NCBI RefSeq assembly: GCF_900095695.1
Contig: NZ_FMIQ01000062.1
Span: 1-64,000 of the forward strand
From: Hafnia alvei
Lineage (GTDB): Bacteria > Pseudomonadota > Gammaproteobacteria > Enterobacterales > Enterobacteriaceae
DNA: 64,000 nucleotides
Direction of reading: 5' to 3'
Shown here: in pieces, positions 50,307-60,829 of the stretch
Numbering within the stretch: position 1 is the first letter of the stretch
Layout of the letters: every line of letters starts with the position of its first letter
The notes under the pieces: model-generated
The model's database searches: none
Seen by the model: the letters and a program-made list of their open reading frames with translations, nothing else
Told to the model about the DNA's origin: nothing
Position numbers and translations under genes: made by a program

Positions 50307-53300
50307 TGACTCAGGCACAAACGTTAGATGCTTTGGCGCTACCGCTGATCGGTGAGCGCCTGATTGAGGCCTCAGCCGGTACAGGTAAAACATTCACTAT
50401 CGCTGCGCTGTATCTGCGTTTGCTGTTGGGGCTGGGGGGCGAAAATGCCTATCCTCGCCCCTTGTCCGTAGAAGAAATTCTGGTTGTGACCTTTACCGAA
50501 GCGGCGACGGAAGAACTGCGTGGGCGCATTCGGAGTAATATCCACGATTTACGGCTGGCCTGTGTGCGTGGCAGTAGCACCAATCCGCTGTTGTCTGATT
50601 TGCTCGATCTTATCGACGACAAAACGGATGCGGTAAGCCAACTATTAGCAGCCGAGCGCCAAATGGACGAAGCCGCTATTTATACTATCCACGGTTTTTG
50701 TCAGCGAATGCTCAGCAATAATGCCTTTGAGTCAGGCATTCTGTTTCAACAAACCTTGGTTCAGGATGAACTGCCGCTGCGCCGCCAAGCCTGCGCCGAT
50801 TTTTGGCGTCGCCACTGTTATCCGTTGCCGCTGAATATTGCGACAGCGGTGAGCCAAGAGTGGAGCGGCCCTGAACAGTTGCTGAGTGATTTACAACCCT
50901 ATCTGCATGGGGAACTGCCTGAATTACGCCAAGTGATTGCTGATGATGAAACATTGGCTCAGCGGCACCAGCAAATTATTGAGCGCATTGATACCGTGAA
51001 ATCCCAGTGGCGCGCAGCCGCTGGCGAGATTGAAAGCCTGATCGCGGATTCCGGCGTAGACAAACGCAGCTACAGCAGCCGTTATTTGCCTAAATGGCTG
51101 GCTGCGGTTGGAGACTGGTCAGCCGCCGAGACGCAGGATTATCAATTACCTGATGAACTTAAGCGTTTTGGCCAGAACATCCTGCTGGAAAAAACCAAGA
51201 AAGGTACGCCTCCACGGCATGTGGTGTTTGTCGCGATCGATCAGCTATTGGTTGAACCGCTGTCTCTGCGTGACTTGTTGTTATCGCGTGCCTTAAGTGA
51301 AGTACGTACCAGCGTTCAGCAGGAAAAGCGCCAACATGCGCAGTTAGGCTTCGATGATTTGCTCAGCCGCCTTTCACAGGCGCTACAGCAACCCGGTGGT
51401 GAGATGCTGGCTCAGGCGATCCGCCAGCGTTATCCCGTGGCGATGATCGATGAATTCCAAGATACCGACCCCCAGCAATATGGCATCTTCCAAGCGATCT
51501 ATTTCCAGACAGAGCGCGCCCAACAATCAGACTCGGCGCTGCTGCTGATTGGCGATCCTAAACAGGCGATTTATGCTTTTCGCGGTGCAGACATTTTTAC
51601 CTACATGTATGCGCGTAGCGAAGTAAAACATCACTACACGCTGGGCACCAACTGGCGCTCATCGCCGAGCATGGTTGCTGCGGTCAATCAGGTTTTCTCC
51701 ACGATAGAATCTCCTTTTCTGTTTGAAGATATTCCATTTTTGTCCGTTGAAGCGGCCAAGAATAATCAGGCCCTGCGTTTTGAAATTGAAGGGCAGCGTC
51801 AGCAAGCGATGCATATTTGGCTGCAATCCGGTGAAGGCTGCGGCACCGCTGAATATCAGCAGTCATTGGCAACACAATGTGCCGCGCAAATCCGCGATTG
51901 GCTGACGGCGGGGCAGCAGGGCAAAGCGTTGCTGTACTCCAATAAAAACCAGCCGAAACCTGTAGAAGCATCAGATATCACCATTCTGGTGCGTAGCCGC
52001 GCTGAAGCGGCATTAATTCGTGATGCGTTAAGCGCGCTGGCGATCCCTTCGGTCTATTTATCTAACCGTGACAACGTGTTTGAAACGCCGGAAGCGCGTG
52101 ATTTGCTGTGGCTTCTGCAAGCCGTGCTGGCTCCAGAACAGGAACGACTGCTGCGTAGCGCTTTGGCAACCAGTTTGATGGGGCTGAACTCGCAGCAGAT
52201 TAACCATTTCAATCAGGACGAGCGCTTGTGGGATGCGTTGGTTGATGAGTTTGATGGTTACCGTCAACGCTGGCAAAAGCAGGGCGTATTGCCCATGCTG
52301 CGTGAAATCATGGTGAGCAGAAATCTGGCAGAGAATCTGTTGGCCAGTGAGGGCGGTGAACGACGCCTGACTGATGTGCTACACATCGGCGAACTGTTGC
52401 AGGAAGCGTCGCTTACGTTAGATAGCGAACCGGCATTGCTGCGTTGGCTCGCGCAGCAAATTGATAACCCCGCAGTGCAGTCGGAAAATCAGCAGCTTCG
52501 CTTGGAAAGCGATCGCCATTTAGTGCAGGTGGTGACCATCCATAAATCGAAGGGGCTCGAGTTTCCGATAGTTTGGCTGCCATTTATCGGCAGTTACCGG
52601 TTGCAAAAACAGCCGTTGTATCACGACAGAGATAATTTCAAAGCGGTGCTCGATCTGAACTATAACGATGATGCGGTTAAGCTGGCGGAAGAAGAGCGCT
52701 TGGCAGAAGATTTGCGCCTGCTCTACGTTGCGCTCACTCGTTCTGTTTATCACTGTAGCCTCGGGTTGGCTCCTCTGTTTTTAGGTGGTCGAAAAAAACA
52801 GGGTGAAACCGATGTGCATAACAGCGCTATCGGATATCTGCTGCAAAAAGGGGAGCCAGGAGATGCCGTGATGCTGCAGGAGTGCCTCCAGCGCCTACAA
52901 AATGACGATATTGTGGTGACGTCTGTCTCCAATGAGGATGCGTCACCGTGGGTGCCTAATGCACCGGAAGCACAGGAGCTTCACGCCAAGCAGTTTACCC
53001 GCAGGATGCAAGATGACTGGCGTGTCACCAGTTATTCGGGGTTACAGCAGCACAGCAGCACGCCTTTTTTCGACCTGCTTCCTAAACTTGATATTGATGC
53101 GGTGGGTGAATCTGATGTTGAAACGACGCCAGAGCTCACGCCGCACACCTTCCCTAAAGGTGCAGCGCCGGGGACTTTTTTACATAGTTTATTAGAACCA
53201 TTGGATTTCACTCAGCCACGCGATCTTGAATGGCTGAGCGAGCAGGTGGCTCTGCAAGGATTAGATGATCGGTGGGTTCCTGTACTCGATCGTTGGCTAG

Positions 53301-53863
53301 AGGCTATTTTACGCGCCCCGTTAGCTGAAAACGGGCCCTGTTTAGCACAGCTTCCACCAAGCCAAATTCAGGCCGAACTACAGTTTTATCTGCCGATTGA
53401 ACAGTTGCTAAAAAGCGCTGAGCTGGATGCTCTGATTAAACGTTATGATCCACTTTCCGCCCAGTGCGATCCGTTAGATTTCCGTCAGGTTCGCGGTATG
53501 TTGAAAGGCTTTATTGACTTAGTCTTTTGCTGGCAAGGGCGTTATTACGTGTTGGATTATAAGTCCAACTGGCTAGGTGCCGATGAAAATGCCTATACGC
53601 CAGAGGCCATGGCGGGGGCGATGGCAGAACATCGTTATGATTTTCAGTACCAGCTTTACTCACTGGCGCTGCATCGGTATTTGCGTCACCGGCTGCCGAA
53701 TTACCAATACGAGCAGCATTTCGGCGGCGTTTTTTACTGCTTCCTACGCGGGATGTCACCAGATAAACCGGGGCAGGGTGTTTTCCATTGTCGCCCAGAT
53801 GGTTCGCTTATTGAAGGAATGGACAAGCTCTTTAGTTCGGCCTCGGAGGGCGCAGCATGCTGA
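50306..53863 (+). CDS. recB: RecB, exodeoxyribonuclease V helicase-nuclease subunit
   Basis: This 1185-residue protein is an SF1A 3'-5' helicase with a C-terminal nuclease. Walker A is ASAGTGKT (residues 22-29), motif II is MIDEFQDTDPQQY, and TIHKSKGLEFPIVWLPF and LYVALTRS follow. The nuclease active site is in GFIDLVFCWQGRYYVLDYKS. It processes double-strand breaks for RecA loading and destroys linear foreign DNA. It overlaps ptrA by 1 base and recD by 7. Confidence 0.97.
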   Translation: MTQAQTLDALALPLIGERLIEASAGTGKTFTIAALYLRLLLGLGGENAYPRPLSVEEILVVTFTEAATEELRGRIRSNIHDLRLACVRGSSTNPLLSDLLDLIDDKTDAVSQLLAAERQMDEAAIYTIHGFCQRMLSNNAFESGILFQQTLVQDELPLRRQACADFWRRHCYPLPLNIATAVSQEWSGPEQLLSDLQPYLHGELPELRQVIADDETLAQRHQQIIERIDTVKSQWRAAAGEIESLIADSGVDKRSYSSRYLPKWLAAVGDWSAAETQDYQLPDELKRFGQNILLEKTKKGTPPRHVVFVAIDQLLVEPLSLRDLLLSRALSEVRTSVQQEKRQHAQLGFDDLLSRLSQALQQPGGEMLAQAIRQRYPVAMIDEFQDTDPQQYGIFQAIYFQTERAQQSDSALLLIGDPKQAIYAFRGADIFTYMYARSEVKHHYTLGTNWRSSPSMVAAVNQVFSTIESPFLFEDIPFLSVEAAKNNQALRFEIEGQRQQAMHIWLQSGEGCGTAEYQQSLATQCAAQIRDWLTAGQQGKALLYSNKNQPKPVEASDITILVRSRAEAALIRDALSALAIPSVYLSNRDNVFETPEARDLLWLLQAVLAPEQERLLRSALATSLMGLNSQQINHFNQDERLWDALVDEFDGYRQRWQKQGVLPMLREIMVSRNLAENLLASEGGERRLTDVLHIGELLQEASLTLDSEPALLRWLAQQIDNPAVQSENQQLRLESDRHLVQVVTIHKSKGLEFPIVWLPFIGSYRLQKQPLYHDRDNFKAVLDLNYNDDAVKLAEEERLAEDLRLLYVALTRSVYHCSLGLAPLFLGGRKKQGETDVHNSAIGYLLQKGEPGDAVMLQECLQRLQNDDIVVTSVSNEDASPWVPNAPEAQELHAKQFTRRMQDDWRVTSYSGLQQHSSTPFFDLLPKLDIDAVGESDVETTPELTPHTFPKGAAPGTFLHSLLEPLDFTQPRDLEWLSEQVALQGLDDRWVPVLDRWLEAILRAPLAENGPCLAQLPPSQIQAELQFYLPIEQLLKSAELDALIKRYDPLSAQCDPLDFRQVRGMLKGFIDLVFCWQGRYYVLDYKSNWLGADENAYTPEAMAGAMAEHRYDFQYQLYSLALHRYLRHRLPNYQYEQHFGGVFYCFLRGMSPDKPGQGVFHCRPDGSLIEGMDKLFSSASEGAAC

Positions 53864-55716
53864 TTTTTGATCTGTTATTAAGCATGGGAGCACAAAAATA
53901 CCTGCGTTCTCTGGATGTTCAGTTTGCACGTTTAATGGCAAACCAAGGGCAGCCGCATCTAGCTTTGGCGGCGGCGCTGGTGAGTTTGGAAACGGCTTCG
54001 GGTCATGTTTGTTTGCCGCTAAGCCAACTCAGCCTTGCCACGCTGACCAAGCAATTCCCTGACTTTGCCCTCGAGCTTAGCCAGCTGTTTGGTGGCATGG
54101 ATGAAGCGGCATGGCAGGCATGTTTGCTGGCGGAGGCAGAAGTCAGCGATGGGAGCTATTCCGCACCGCTGGTGTTGCAAAACCAACGCTTATACCTGCA
54201 ACGTCTTTGGCAGGATGAAGGCGTTGTCGCCACTTTCTTTGCGGGCAATGAGGCTGTACAAGATGAATCAAGGTCTGCTTTGCAGGCGATTTTGTCCCAG
54301 CTTTTCCCCGCAAGGTCTGAGGAGGCCGAGGTTAACTGGCAGCAGGTCGCTGCCGCCGTTGCTGCAACGCGTAGAGTGTCCGTTATTTCTGGTGGCCCCG
54401 GCACGGGGAAAACAACCACGGTCGCGCGCCTGTTGACGGCGCTGGTACGTTTGCATCCCCAGAGTAAACTGCGTATTCAATTAGCCGCACCGACGGGCAA
54501 AGCGGCAGCGCGATTGACGGAGTCGTTAGGTAAAGCCATTGAAGTATTAGGATTAACCCCCACAGAGCGCGAAGTCATTCCTCAGGAAGCTTATACGTTG
54601 CACCGCCTGCTCGGGGCACAGCCGAACAGTATCCGTTTGCGTTACCACCGTGAAAACCCGTTGCATGTCGATGTGCTGGTGGTGGATGAGGCCTCGATGG
54701 TGGATCTGCCGATGATGTCTAAACTTATCGCCGCGTTGCCTCAGAGAGCCCGGTTGATTCTATTAGGCGATCGCGATCAGTTAGCGTCGGTGGAGGCGGG
54801 GGCTGTCTTAGGCGACCTTTGCCGCTTTAGTGAGTTTGGCTATCGTCCTGAGCGAGCTAAACAACTTTCTGAGCTGTGTCAGACAGCGATTCCTGCGGGT
54901 GCAGAACAGCCAGATATTGCCGTACGTGACAGCATCTGTTTACTCAGGAAGAGCTATCGCTTTGATGCTAATTCAGGCATCGGGCAGTTAGCTACTGCGG
55001 TTAATAGCGGAGATATTTCCGCGGCTCGTCGCTGTTTTGATGGGCAGTTTTCGGATATCTCATGGTCACCGATGACGCAGGATGAAGACTATTCCACGCT
55101 TATCCAAACCTGCGTTGAGGGCTATCGTTCAACGCTGCAGCGGGTACGGCAACAGGCTGATGCGGCTGAAGTTCTTGAGAGCTTTTCACGTTTTCGTTTG
55201 CTGTGTGCGCTGCGTGAAGGGCCATTTGGGCAGTCTGGACTGAACGATCGTATTGAGCTGGCCTTAGCCAAAGCAAGGCTTATTCACAAGCCTACGCAGG
55301 CTCATCAGCGTTGGTACAGCGGTCGGCCGGTGATGGTCACGCGCAATGATAGCTCGTTGGGATTGTTTAACGGCGATATCGGCATTGCGTTGGCAGATGC
55401 TGAGAATAACATTCGCGTGTATTTCCAACTGCCCGATGGTTCGATTAAATCTGTCCAGCCTAGCCGTTTACCACAAACCGAAACGGCCTACGCGATGACG
55501 GTGCACAAATCGCAGGGCTCTGAATTTGAACATACTCTGCTGGTACTGCCTGCCGATTTTTCACCTATCGTGACGCGCGAGCTGTTGTATACGGCCATCA
55601 CCCGTGCGAAAAATCGGTTAACGTTGTTTAGCCGCGAGCAAATCTTAAAGACGGCGATCCGCACGCCAACCCTGCGTCGAAGCGGGTTGATGGAACGGAT
55701 GATGTTGCCCGTCTAG
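53857..55716 (+). CDS. recD: RecD, exodeoxyribonuclease V helicase subunit
   Basis: This 619-residue SF1B 5'-3' helicase has Walker A SGGPGTGKTTT, motif II VVDEASMVDLPMM, and C-terminal TVHKSQGSEFEH and YTAITRAK. Length is close to E. coli RecD (608). It starts inside the end of recB. Confidence 0.96.
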   Translation: MLIFDLLLSMGAQKYLRSLDVQFARLMANQGQPHLALAAALVSLETASGHVCLPLSQLSLATLTKQFPDFALELSQLFGGMDEAAWQACLLAEAEVSDGSYSAPLVLQNQRLYLQRLWQDEGVVATFFAGNEAVQDESRSALQAILSQLFPARSEEAEVNWQQVAAAVAATRRVSVISGGPGTGKTTTVARLLTALVRLHPQSKLRIQLAAPTGKAAARLTESLGKAIEVLGLTPTEREVIPQEAYTLHRLLGAQPNSIRLRYHRENPLHVDVLVVDEASMVDLPMMSKLIAALPQRARLILLGDRDQLASVEAGAVLGDLCRFSEFGYRPERAKQLSELCQTAIPAGAEQPDIAVRDSICLLRKSYRFDANSGIGQLATAVNSGDISAARRCFDGQFSDISWSPMTQDEDYSTLIQTCVEGYRSTLQRVRQQADAAEVLESFSRFRLLCALREGPFGQSGLNDRIELALAKARLIHKPTQAHQRWYSGRPVMVTRNDSSLGLFNGDIGIALADAENNIRVYFQLPDGSIKSVQPSRLPQTETAYAMTVHKSQGSEFEHTLLVLPADFSPIVTRELLYTAITRAKNRLTLFSREQILKTAIRTPTLRRSGLMERMMLPV

Positions 55717-55719
55717 CTG

Positions 55720-55742
55720 GCTGTCCGCATCCAGCGGACAGC
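55720..55742. terminator. Hairpin between convergent recD and argA
   Basis: CTGTCCGC pairs with GCGGACAG around a 5-base loop, starting 4 bases after the recD stop. T-runs are absent, so it is a weak terminator call. Confidence 0.45.
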
Positions 55743-55753
55743 GCGAGGTAGCC

Positions 55754-57082
55754 TCAAGATAAGTCGGCGAGCAAAATCTTGGAACGGCGCTGGTAGTTGT
55801 ACAGCTCCTGTTTTTGCATCGGGAGCACGTCAACTTCTGCGGGGGTAAAACCACGCTCTTGGAACCAATGGATGCTGCGCGTGGTGAGCACAAACAGTTT
55901 TTCCAGCCCCATTTGTCTGGCTTGTGCTGCCACGCGTTTGAGCAGGGCTTCGCCGCGAGAAGAGCTGCGATAGTCTGGATGTACCGCCACGCAGGCCATT
56001 TCGCCAATGCGTTCCTCAGGGAATGGATAGAGCGCTGCACAGGCAATGGTTAGGTTATCTCGCTCAATAATAGTGAATTGATCGATTTCACGCTCGAGCT
56101 GTTCACGCGAACGGCGAACCAAAATACCTTGCTGCTCTAGCGGGCGAATGAGCTCCAAAATACCGCCGATATCATTGATGTTGGCGCGACGTATTTGTTC
56201 GGCACTTTCCATCACGATCTGCGTGCCGATGCCGTCGCGGGAGAACAGCTCTTGCACCAAAGCGCCATCGTCCTGATAGCTAATCAGATGGCTACGTCCC
56301 ACGCCGCTTCGGCAGGCTTTTACGGCGCCACGTAAAAAGCGCACGGTGCCAGAGTTGTAATCGCCAGAGGCTTCCAGTGTTTCAATGCGCGTCTGCGCTT
56401 CGTTGGGTAGCAGCTCAGAAACGATCGAGCCATCGTCGTTTGTGACACCTTGCGAAGAGCAAAAACCAATCAGCTTTTCGGCTTTCAGCTTAATCGCTAA
56501 CTGAGTGGCGACCTCTTCGGACGTGAGGTTAAAACTTTCACCGGTAACGGAAACGGCAACTGGGCCCATCAACACAATGGCGCCGCTGTCGAGCTGACGG
56601 TGAATGGCCTCTTCATCGATACGGCGAATGCGCCCGCTGTGGCAATAATCCACTCCGTCGTCGACGCCGAGTGGTTGCGCGATAATAAAGTTCCCGCTCA
56701 CCACGTTGATATGGGCACCCTGCAGCGGCGTGTTATTTAAGCTCATGGATAGGCGCGCTGTAATATCTAGTTGCAACTGACCCGCAGCCTGTTTCACCAA
56801 TTCAAGGGTTCTGGAATCTGTGACGCGCGTATGCTTGTGGTATACGGGCTCATAGTGGTGTTCATTCAGATTGCTATCAATCTGTGGGCGTGCACCGTAG
56901 ACGACAACCAGTCGGATGCCAAGGCTGTGCAGTAACCCAATATCATTGACGATATTGGCAAAGTTTTCATGCTCAATGGCCTCTCCGCCAAGCATCACAA
57001 CGAATGTCTTGCCACGGTGAGTATTGATGTAGGGTACTGAGTGACGAAAACCCTGAACCAGTTCGGTGCTACGCTCCTTCAT
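55754..57082 (-). CDS. argA: ArgA, N-acetylglutamate synthase
   Basis: This 442-residue enzyme acetylates glutamate, the first step of arginine synthesis. An amino-acid-kinase-like domain ([24 protein letters not shown]) is followed by a GNAT acetyltransferase domain ([34 protein letters not shown]). The start at 57082 has GAGGG 4 bases before it; the frame extends 21 codons further but without homology. Feedback inhibition by arginine is known for the family. Confidence 0.97.
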   Translation of the reverse strand: MKERSTELVQGFRHSVPYINTHRGKTFVVMLGGEAIEHENFANIVNDIGLLHSLGIRLVVVYGARPQIDSNLNEHHYEPVYHKHTRVTDSRTLELVKQAAGQLQLDITARLSMSLNNTPLQGAHINVVSGNFIIAQPLGVDDGVDYCHSGRIRRIDEEAIHRQLDSGAIVLMGPVAVSVTGESFNLTSEEVATQLAIKLKAEKLIGFCSSQGVTNDDGSIVSELLPNEAQTRIETLEASGDYNSGTVRFLRGAVKACRSGVGRSHLISYQDDGALVQELFSRDGIGTQIVMESAEQIRRANINDIGGILELIRPLEQQGILVRRSREQLEREIDQFTIIERDNLTIACAALYPFPEERIGEMACVAVHPDYRSSSRGEALLKRVAAQARQMGLEKLFVLTTRSIHWFQERGFTPAEVDVLPMQKQELYNYQRRSKILLADLS

Positions 57083-57110
57083 GAGACCCTCTGAATTTTT
57101 ATTCGCTAAA

Positions 57111-57170
57111 ACTGTATTTTTATTCTTTATTGCGAATAAAGGCAAGTGTGAATTTTATGTAAATTCAAGT
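57111..57170 (-). promoter_or_regulatory. Possible ArgR sites before argA
   Basis: TGAAT and ATTCA half-sites occur at 57148-57152 and 57163-57167, and TTATTC/GAATAA around 57120-57139. ARG boxes (TGAAT-N4-ATTCA) are expected here, but the spacing is not standard, so this is a loose call. Confidence 0.35.
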
Positions 57171-57315
57171 CATATCTGCTACGAATAGCGATATCTGTAA
57201 AACTCCTTTAAGCATTTTCTAATGACAGCCCCGCCGCGATTCGATAAAGTTTTGCCCTAAAATTTGTGCTGAGGCGCTGTTCTCCGCTGTATTTGGCTTT
57301 TTATTTTGGGATTGC

Positions 57316-58566
57316 ATGACAAATTCGAACCATAATCTGACCCGTCGTCGTTTGTTGCAGGGTGCCGCTGCTACTTGGTTTTTAAGTGTAAGCCGAGTGG
57401 GTTTTGCTGCGTCTTCACAGGTGATTGCCGTAAGGGTATGGCCGGCGTCGACCTATACTCGAGTGACGCTGGAATCGAAAATTCCCCTTAAATATAAGCA
57501 GTTTGCGTTAACGAACCCGAATCGAATCGTCGTTGATATCGAGGGTGTTCACCTTAACAGCGTGCTTAAAGGGATCAGTAGTCAGGTTCAGTCGGGCGAT
57601 CCCTATTTAAAGACTGCGCGGGTTGGGCAGTTTGATAAAAATACCGTGCGTCTGGTTTTAGAACTCAAACAGGAAATCAGCCCGAAGCTGTTTACCCTAG
57701 CGCCGTTTGCCGAATTTAAAAACCGTTTGGTGGTCGATCTTTATCCGGCGCAAGGTACGAGCGCGGCGGAAAACGATCCGCTGCTGGCTTTGCTGGAAGA
57801 TTACAATAAAGGCGATTTAGGAAAGAGTTTACCGCCGGAAGGGCCGCAAAAAGGTAAAGCCGGGCGCGATAGACCGATTGTTATCATGCTTGATCCTGGG
57901 CACGGTGGTGAAGATCCGGGAGCAATTGGTAAAAATAAGACGCGTGAAAAAGATATCGTGTTGCAAATTGCCCGTCGTCTAAGCGCATTGATTAAAAAAC
58001 AGCCCAATATGCGCGTGTATATGACGCGTAATGAAGATGTCTTTATTCCATTGAAGGTCAGGGTGGCGAAGGCGCGCAAACAGCGCGCTGACCTGTTTAT
58101 TTCGATTCATGCCGATGCCTTTACCAGCCGCTCGGTCCGTGGTTCTTCAGTATTTGCACTATCGACCAAGGGCGCAACCAGCGCGGCAGCACGATTCTTG
58201 GCTCAAACCCAGAATGAATCCGATGAAATCGGTGGAGTTAGCCGCAGTGGCGATCAATACCTCGACCACACGATTTTTGACTTAATGCAGACCGCGACGG
58301 TGAACGATAGCCTGAAGTTTGGCAAAGAAGTGCTGAAAAACATGGGCAGCGTGAACAAATTGCATAAAAACAGCGTGGAGCAGGCCGGATTTGCGGTGCT
58401 GAAAGCGCCTGATATCCCATCTATTCTGGTTGAAACCGCATTTATCAGTAACGTTGAAGAAGAGCGTAAACTGCGTACCAGCGCTTTCCAGCAACAGGTT
58501 GCTCAATCTATTTTGGCCGGTATTAAAGCTTACTTTGCAAATGGTGGGGAGTTGGCGAGGCGGTAA
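57316..58566 (+). CDS. amiC: AmiC, N-acetylmuramoyl-L-alanine amidase
   Basis: This 416-residue enzyme splits septal peptidoglycan during daughter-cell separation, activated by NlpD. The N-terminus [17 protein letters not shown] is a twin-arginine signal. An AMIN domain (about residues 35-140) targets the septum. The amidase_3 domain has [15 protein letters not shown], a zinc His in SIHADAF and the catalytic Glu in VETAFISN. It is divergent from argA. Confidence 0.96.
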   Translation: MTNSNHNLTRRRLLQGAAATWFLSVSRVGFAASSQVIAVRVWPASTYTRVTLESKIPLKYKQFALTNPNRIVVDIEGVHLNSVLKGISSQVQSGDPYLKTARVGQFDKNTVRLVLELKQEISPKLFTLAPFAEFKNRLVVDLYPAQGTSAAENDPLLALLEDYNKGDLGKSLPPEGPQKGKAGRDRPIVIMLDPGHGGEDPGAIGKNKTREKDIVLQIARRLSALIKKQPNMRVYMTRNEDVFIPLKVRVAKARKQRADLFISIHADAFTSRSVRGSSVFALSTKGATSAAARFLAQTQNESDEIGGVSRSGDQYLDHTIFDLMQTATVNDSLKFGKEVLKNMGSVNKLHKNSVEQAGFAVLKAPDIPSILVETAFISNVEEERKLRTSAFQQQVAQSILAGIKAYFANGGELARR

Positions 58567-58597
58567 GGAATGGGCGTTCATGTACTTGCTGTGTAGT

Positions 58598-58821
58598 ATT
58601 CCGTCTGCCTTTCGTTTATCGCGCCGTGGTGTAAGGTTCCGCCCGCCTATCAATACCGAATTACCCTGTGCCATCATAAATGAAGGCGTACGGGCAGAGA
58701 CCACCAGCGCGTGGTCTCTGCACTCTCGCGCTTTTATCCGAGATGCCATTTCCGCTCCGGTTTGGTATCGCCCATCCAGGGCGCCCCAAACTCCGTCGGT
58801 ACATCCCTGTACCGGCGGCTC
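58598..58821 (-). repeat. Multi-hairpin intergenic repeat, copy B (inverted)
   Basis: Read on the minus strand it has the same order as copy A. AGAGCCGCC is followed by hairpin I (GGTACA/TGTACC around GGGA) and hairpin II (GCGCCC/GGGCG-type around TGGAT). Then come CCAAACCGG, hairpin III (AGAGACCAC/GTGGTCTCT, 58697-58719), GTACGCCT and AGGCGGGCGGAACC. It begins about 30 bases after amiC. Confidence 0.7.
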
Positions 58822-58855
58822 TCTCTACCAAGGCTTAAACAATTTAAAAGATAAG

Positions 58856-58881
58856 AAGACAAAATGTCTTTTGTCTTTTTT
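58856..58881 (+). terminator. Terminator between repeat copies B and C
   Basis: AAGACAAAA (58856-58864) pairs perfectly with TTTTGTCTT (58869-58877) around TGTC, followed by more T residues. It could end amiC transcription reading through copy B. Confidence 0.6.
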
Positions 58882-58900
58882 ATGTTTAAGGAATGCATTT

Positions 58901-59078
58901 TAGAGCCGCCAGCAGGGATGCTGGTGGCAGGTTGAGGGCGTACAGGATGTACGCTCCGAGACCGGTCGGCCAAACAACTCAGCAAAAAGCGCGCGAGTTC
59001 CGCGCAACGGGACTCTCATCGGACGCCTACGCCAGTGGTTTCATAGAAATGTATTTGTTGATTGGCGGACGAAACCTT
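58901..59078 (+). repeat. Multi-hairpin intergenic repeat, copy C
   Basis: AGAGCCGCC is followed by hairpin I (CCAGCA/TGCTGG around GGGA), hairpin II (GCGTAC/GTACGC around AGGAT), GAGACCGGTCGGCCAA and hairpin III (GAGTTCC/GGGACTC near 58994-59015). GACGCCTACGCCAG and TTGGCGGACGAAACC end it. With copy B it forms an inverted pair around the terminator. Confidence 0.72.
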
Positions 59079-59150
59079 TCACCAAATGGTGCATAGAAAG
59101 TGTTTGGAATTGATTTCAATGGATAAAGAGGGGAGGCAAAATTTAGACAT

Positions 59151-59173
59151 AAAAAAACACCCGTTAAGGTGCT
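59151..59173 (-). terminator. Terminator of the tRNA-fMet operon
   Basis: On the minus strand CACC, loop TTAAC, GGGTG is followed by seven T residues, just beyond the 3' end of the second tRNA. Confidence 0.8.
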
Positions 59174-59194
59174 TATTTATTTCAGTATGAAAAT

Positions 59195-59271
<77 letters not shown>

Positions 59272-59326
59272 TCCGGTTACTACTTTTTATATTTTTATGT
59301 ACTGCTATTTACTTCTTTCATCGGAT

Positions 59327-59403
<77 letters not shown>

Positions 59404-59417
59404 TCCGATGAGGGCGA

Positions 59418-59445
59418 ACTATACACTCGATAGAATTTGATGCAA
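59418..59445 (-). promoter_or_regulatory. Promoter of the tRNA-fMet genes
   Basis: On the minus strand TTGCAT and TATAGT are spaced by 16 bases, followed by a GC-rich start region (CGCCC), typical of stringently controlled stable-RNA promoters. Confidence 0.65.
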
Positions 59446-59618
59446 GATTTTTTTGACTAACATCACTCATTTATCAATTTGATGCATGTTTTTTAATCAT
59501 TAAGTGTCCTTTTTAATCGATATCGGCATCTTAGCGTTTTTTTAGAGAGGAGAATTCCTTTCAGGCTGTGGGTTTGTTATCGTGCCGCGGTGGTTATTTG
59601 GTTTCTAGAGAGCGTGAA

Positions 59619-60734
59619 ATGAAAGGTCGTTGGGGTCAATATGTAGTAGGTGGACTGTTGGTAGCATTGCTGGCGGGATGTTCGTCGCGTCCAACAGATA
59701 AGGGTCAGCAGTATAAGGATGGGAAGATTAACGATCCGTTAGAGCTCGTTAATAGGCCGAATGCTAAAGGAAAACCGGTTAACGGAAAGGATTTCTCCGA
59801 TCAGCTCACCGCAATCCAACGTGCATCGCCTTCTCTCTATAATAGAAACACCGACACTTTCCAAGCGGTGACCAACTGGTTACGAGCCGGAGCCGATACG
59901 CGTCAGCTTTCCCAGTTTGGGTTGAACGCTTATCAAATGGAAGGGATGGATAATTTTGGTAACGTGCAGTTCACGGGTTATTACACGCCGGTGATTGAAG
60001 CGCGTTATACGCGTCAGGGTGAATTCCAGCACCCGTTGTATCGCATGCCGAGTAAAGGAAAGAACCGCCGCCTGCCGGAACGCTCGGCTATTTACTCCGG
60101 CGCGCTGGATAACCGCAATCTGGAAATCGGTTATAGCAACTCCATTATGGATAACTTCATGATGGAAGTGCAGGGCAGTGGCTATGTAGACTACGGCGAT
60201 GGTCGCCCATTGACCTTCTTTGGTTACTCTGGCAAAAACGGTCATGCCTACCGCAGTATTGGCAAAGTGCTGATCGATCGCGGTGAAGTCGCGCGTGAAG
60301 ATATGTCGATGCAGGCGATTCGTAAGTGGGCGGATAATCATTCTGCCGCTGAAGTTCGCGAGCTGCTGGAGCAAAATCCTTCTTTCGTATTCTTCAAACC
60401 TGAGATGTATGCGCCGGTGAAAGGGGCAAGCGGTGTGCCTTTAGTGGCAAAAGCATCCGTTGCATCAGATCGTTCGTTGATCCCCGCGGGTTCTACGCTG
60501 TTGGCTGAAGTGCCATTGCTGGATAATCAGGGTAAGTTTACTGGCAAATATGAAATGCGCTTGATGGTGGCTCTGGACGTAGGTGGTGCAATTAAAGGCC
60601 AACACTTCGACATCTATCAGGGCATTGGCCCAGAAGCAGGACATGCGGCTGGTTTCTATAATCACTATGGCCGTGTCTGGGTGCTGAAAACCCCGCAAAG
60701 CGGTGGGCCGTTGTTCAGCGCTTATAATAGATAA
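59619..60734 (+). CDS. mltA: MltA, membrane-bound lytic murein transglycosylase A
   Basis: This 371-residue outer-membrane lipoprotein cleaves peptidoglycan glycan strands, forming 1,6-anhydromuramic ends. The lipobox is LLAGC (Cys at residue 21). The catalytic 3D-type region is VALDVGGAIKGQHFDIYQG and ends near FYNHYGRVWVLK. The start at 59619 gives the E. coli-like MKGRW; the longer frame adds 17 codons without homology. Confidence 0.95.
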   Translation: MKGRWGQYVVGGLLVALLAGCSSRPTDKGQQYKDGKINDPLELVNRPNAKGKPVNGKDFSDQLTAIQRASPSLYNRNTDTFQAVTNWLRAGADTRQLSQFGLNAYQMEGMDNFGNVQFTGYYTPVIEARYTRQGEFQHPLYRMPSKGKNRRLPERSAIYSGALDNRNLEIGYSNSIMDNFMMEVQGSGYVDYGDGRPLTFFGYSGKNGHAYRSIGKVLIDRGEVAREDMSMQAIRKWADNHSAAEVRELLEQNPSFVFFKPEMYAPVKGASGVPLVAKASVASDRSLIPAGSTLLAEVPLLDNQGKFTGKYEMRLMVALDVGGAIKGQHFDIYQGIGPEAGHAAGFYNHYGRVWVLKTPQSGGPLFSAYNR

Positions 60735-60829
60735 CCTATTTTATTGTTTTCCCTCGCCGACCGATGAGCCGTTTGCTGCTCGTCGGTCAGCGAGAGGCCG
60801 TATCAAGAATTTCTAAGGTAATAAATCCA

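Noticed and set aside
43859..55716. A novel defence island around recBCD
   Set aside because: The order recC-ptrA-recB-recD is the ordinary enterobacterial one with no inserted genes.
58282..58903. Open frames of 155 and 157 codons around the end of amiC
   Set aside because: They run antisense to or past amiC and through the palindromic repeats; composition and position show they are by-products.
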